Shown one piece after another: positions 6,743 to 7,717 of a stretch of DNA of 7,717 bases; the stretch's first letter is position 1; every line of letters begins with the position of its first letter. Source of the stretch: CAZWMK01 sp964635065 (lineage in GTDB: Bacteria > Pseudomonadota > Alphaproteobacteria > Sphingomonadales > Sphingomonadaceae); the NCBI GenBank assembly GCA_964635065.1, contig CAZWMK010000107.1, forward strand, positions 1 to 7,717. Reading direction: 5' to 3'. A program made the position numbers and the translations under genes. The notes beneath the pieces were generated by a model. That model saw only the letters and a program-made list of their open reading frames with translations. It was not told the origin of the DNA and did no database searches.

Positions 6743-7717
6743 ATGACAGACAGTCGTTTCGGTCTCGACCGCAAGCTGATGCTTGAGACGCCGCTGCCGC
6801 TGGATTCGGGCGCAAGCCTTGAACATGTCCAGATTGCCTATGAGACCTATGGCGAACTTGCGCCCGACGGCGGCAATGCTGTCCTGATCTGCCATGCGCT
6901 GACCGGCGATCATTATGTCGCCTCAACCCATCCGATTACTGGCAAGCCCGGCTGGTGGGAACGCCTGGTCGGCGCGGGCAAGCCGATCGATCCGGCGCGT
7001 CATTTCATTGTCTGCGCCAATGTGCTTGGTTCCTGTCTCGGCACGACCGGCCCTAAGGAAGCCGATCCGGCGACCGGGCGGCCCTATGCCATGCGCTTCC
7101 CTGTCATTACGATCCGCGACATGGTGCGCGCGCAGGCGATGTTGCTCGACCGGCTTGGCGTCGGGCGGCTGCTGGCGGTCATCGGTGGATCGATGGGGGG
7201 CATGCAGGTTCTGGAATGGGCCGCTACCTATCCTGACCGTGTCCGAAATGCTGTGGCGATTGCGACCGCTGCCCGCCATTCGGCCCAGAACATCGCGTTT
7301 CACGAAGTCGGGCGTCAGGCGATCATGGCCGACCCGGAATGGCGCGGGGGCAACTATTACGGCTTTGGCAAAGGCCCTGAGAAAGGCCTGGCCGTCGCCC
7401 GGATGGCCGCGCATATCACGTATCTGTCCGAAGAAGGGATGCACGAAAAGTTCGGCCGGCGTCTGCAGGACCGCACCGAAAAGACATTTGGTTTCGACGC
7501 GGATTTCCAGGTCGAAAGCTACCTGCGCCACCAGGGGCTTTCCTTCACGGACCGGTTCGATGCGAACTCGTATCTCTATATCACCCGGGCGATGGACTAC
7601 TTCGATCTGGCCGAAGAACATGGTGGCCGGCTGGCCAATGCCTTTGCCGGGGCTACGGCCCGGTTCTGTCTGGTCAGCTTCGACACGGATTGGCTTTATC
7701 CGACCGCCGAATCACGC
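6743..7717 (+). CDS. metX: Homoserine O-acyltransferase MetX (probably acetyltransferase; 3' end outside window)
   Basis: MetX transfers an acyl group from acetyl-CoA (in some lineages succinyl-CoA) to L-homoserine, the first committed step of methionine synthesis. The 325 visible residues are an alpha/beta-hydrolase fold. ICHALTGDHYV (49-59) forms the oxyanion region and the nucleophile elbow is GGSMGG (148-153, Ser150). The HFIVCANVLGSCLGTTGP block (87-104), DRFDANSYLYITRAMDYFDL (270-289) and SFDTDWLYP (312-320, catalytic acid candidate Asp316) are all typical. The catalytic histidine and roughly 40-50 residues lie beyond the window. The ATG at 6743 is preceded by GAGGAG at 6725-6730 and by a closer AGGG. 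The acyl donor cannot be decided from these motifs alone. In many alphaproteobacteria metW follows metX, so it may lie just outside. The 20-bp gap to yciI leaves no room for a riboswitch. Confidence 0.95.
   Translation, partial: MTDSRFGLDRKLMLETPLPLDSGASLEHVQIAYETYGELAPDGGNAVLICHALTGDHYVASTHPITGKPGWWERLVGAGKPIDPARHFIVCANVLGSCLGTTGPKEADPATGRPYAMRFPVITIRDMVRAQAMLLDRLGVGRLLAVIGGSMGGMQVLEWAATYPDRVRNAVAIATAARHSAQNIAFHEVGRQAIMADPEWRGGNYYGFGKGPEKGLAVARMAAHITYLSEEGMHEKFGRRLQDRTEKTFGFDADFQVESYLRHQGLSFTDRFDANSYLYITRAMDYFDLAEEHGGRLANAFAGATARFCLVSFDTDWLYPTAESR

Noticed and set aside
6923..7621. A 232-codon open frame on the minus strand
   Set aside because: It is antisense to metX, which has an intact nucleophile elbow and other family motifs.

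Overview
The window looks like ordinary chromosomal DNA from a GC-rich alphaproteobacterium, most likely a member of the Sphingomonadales. The evidence is the high-GC codon usage, a long alphaproteobacterial-type ribosomal protein L28 (100 aa), a CobS/CobT pair of the aerobic cobaltochelatase type, and MetX as the first methionine-specific acyltransferase. The lineage is inferred from protein character and gene neighbourhood, not from a search. No tRNA, rRNA, CRISPR array, insertion sequence or phage gene was found.

Layout, left to right. Positions 1-2429 hold the 3' part of cobS followed without a gap by cobT, two subunits of the ATP-driven cobalt-inserting enzyme of corrinoid synthesis. A 126-bp spacer with a 7-bp direct repeat at one-helical-turn spacing leads to a small secreted or envelope protein with two glycine-zipper segments (2556-2960). 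recQ follows on the minus strand (3027-4820), tail to tail with that gene. recQ is divergent, across only 45 bp, from a secreted protein of the 'esterase-like activity of phytase' family (4866-5894). A strong bidirectional terminator (5917-5955) separates this from rpmB (ribosomal protein L28, minus strand, 5977-6279), which has a well-formed sigma70-type promoter at 6326-6354. On the plus strand again, yciI (6441-6722) and metX (6743 to the window end, cut off before its stop) form a probable two-gene unit.

How the genes fit together. cobS-cobT are coupled and act in one complex, but the third subunit (CobN) is not in view, so whether the strain makes cobalamin de novo cannot be judged. metX commits homoserine to methionine synthesis; a cobalamin link through MetH is possible but not shown here. 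recQ (DNA repair), rpmB (ribosome), the envelope protein and the phytase-like protein look like independent single-gene units. I found no convincing undescribed system. The items most worth a second look are the direct repeat upstream of the glycine-zipper gene, the unusual His/Arg/Asp/Tyr-rich segment of that protein, and whether this cobST pair is a true cobaltochelatase.
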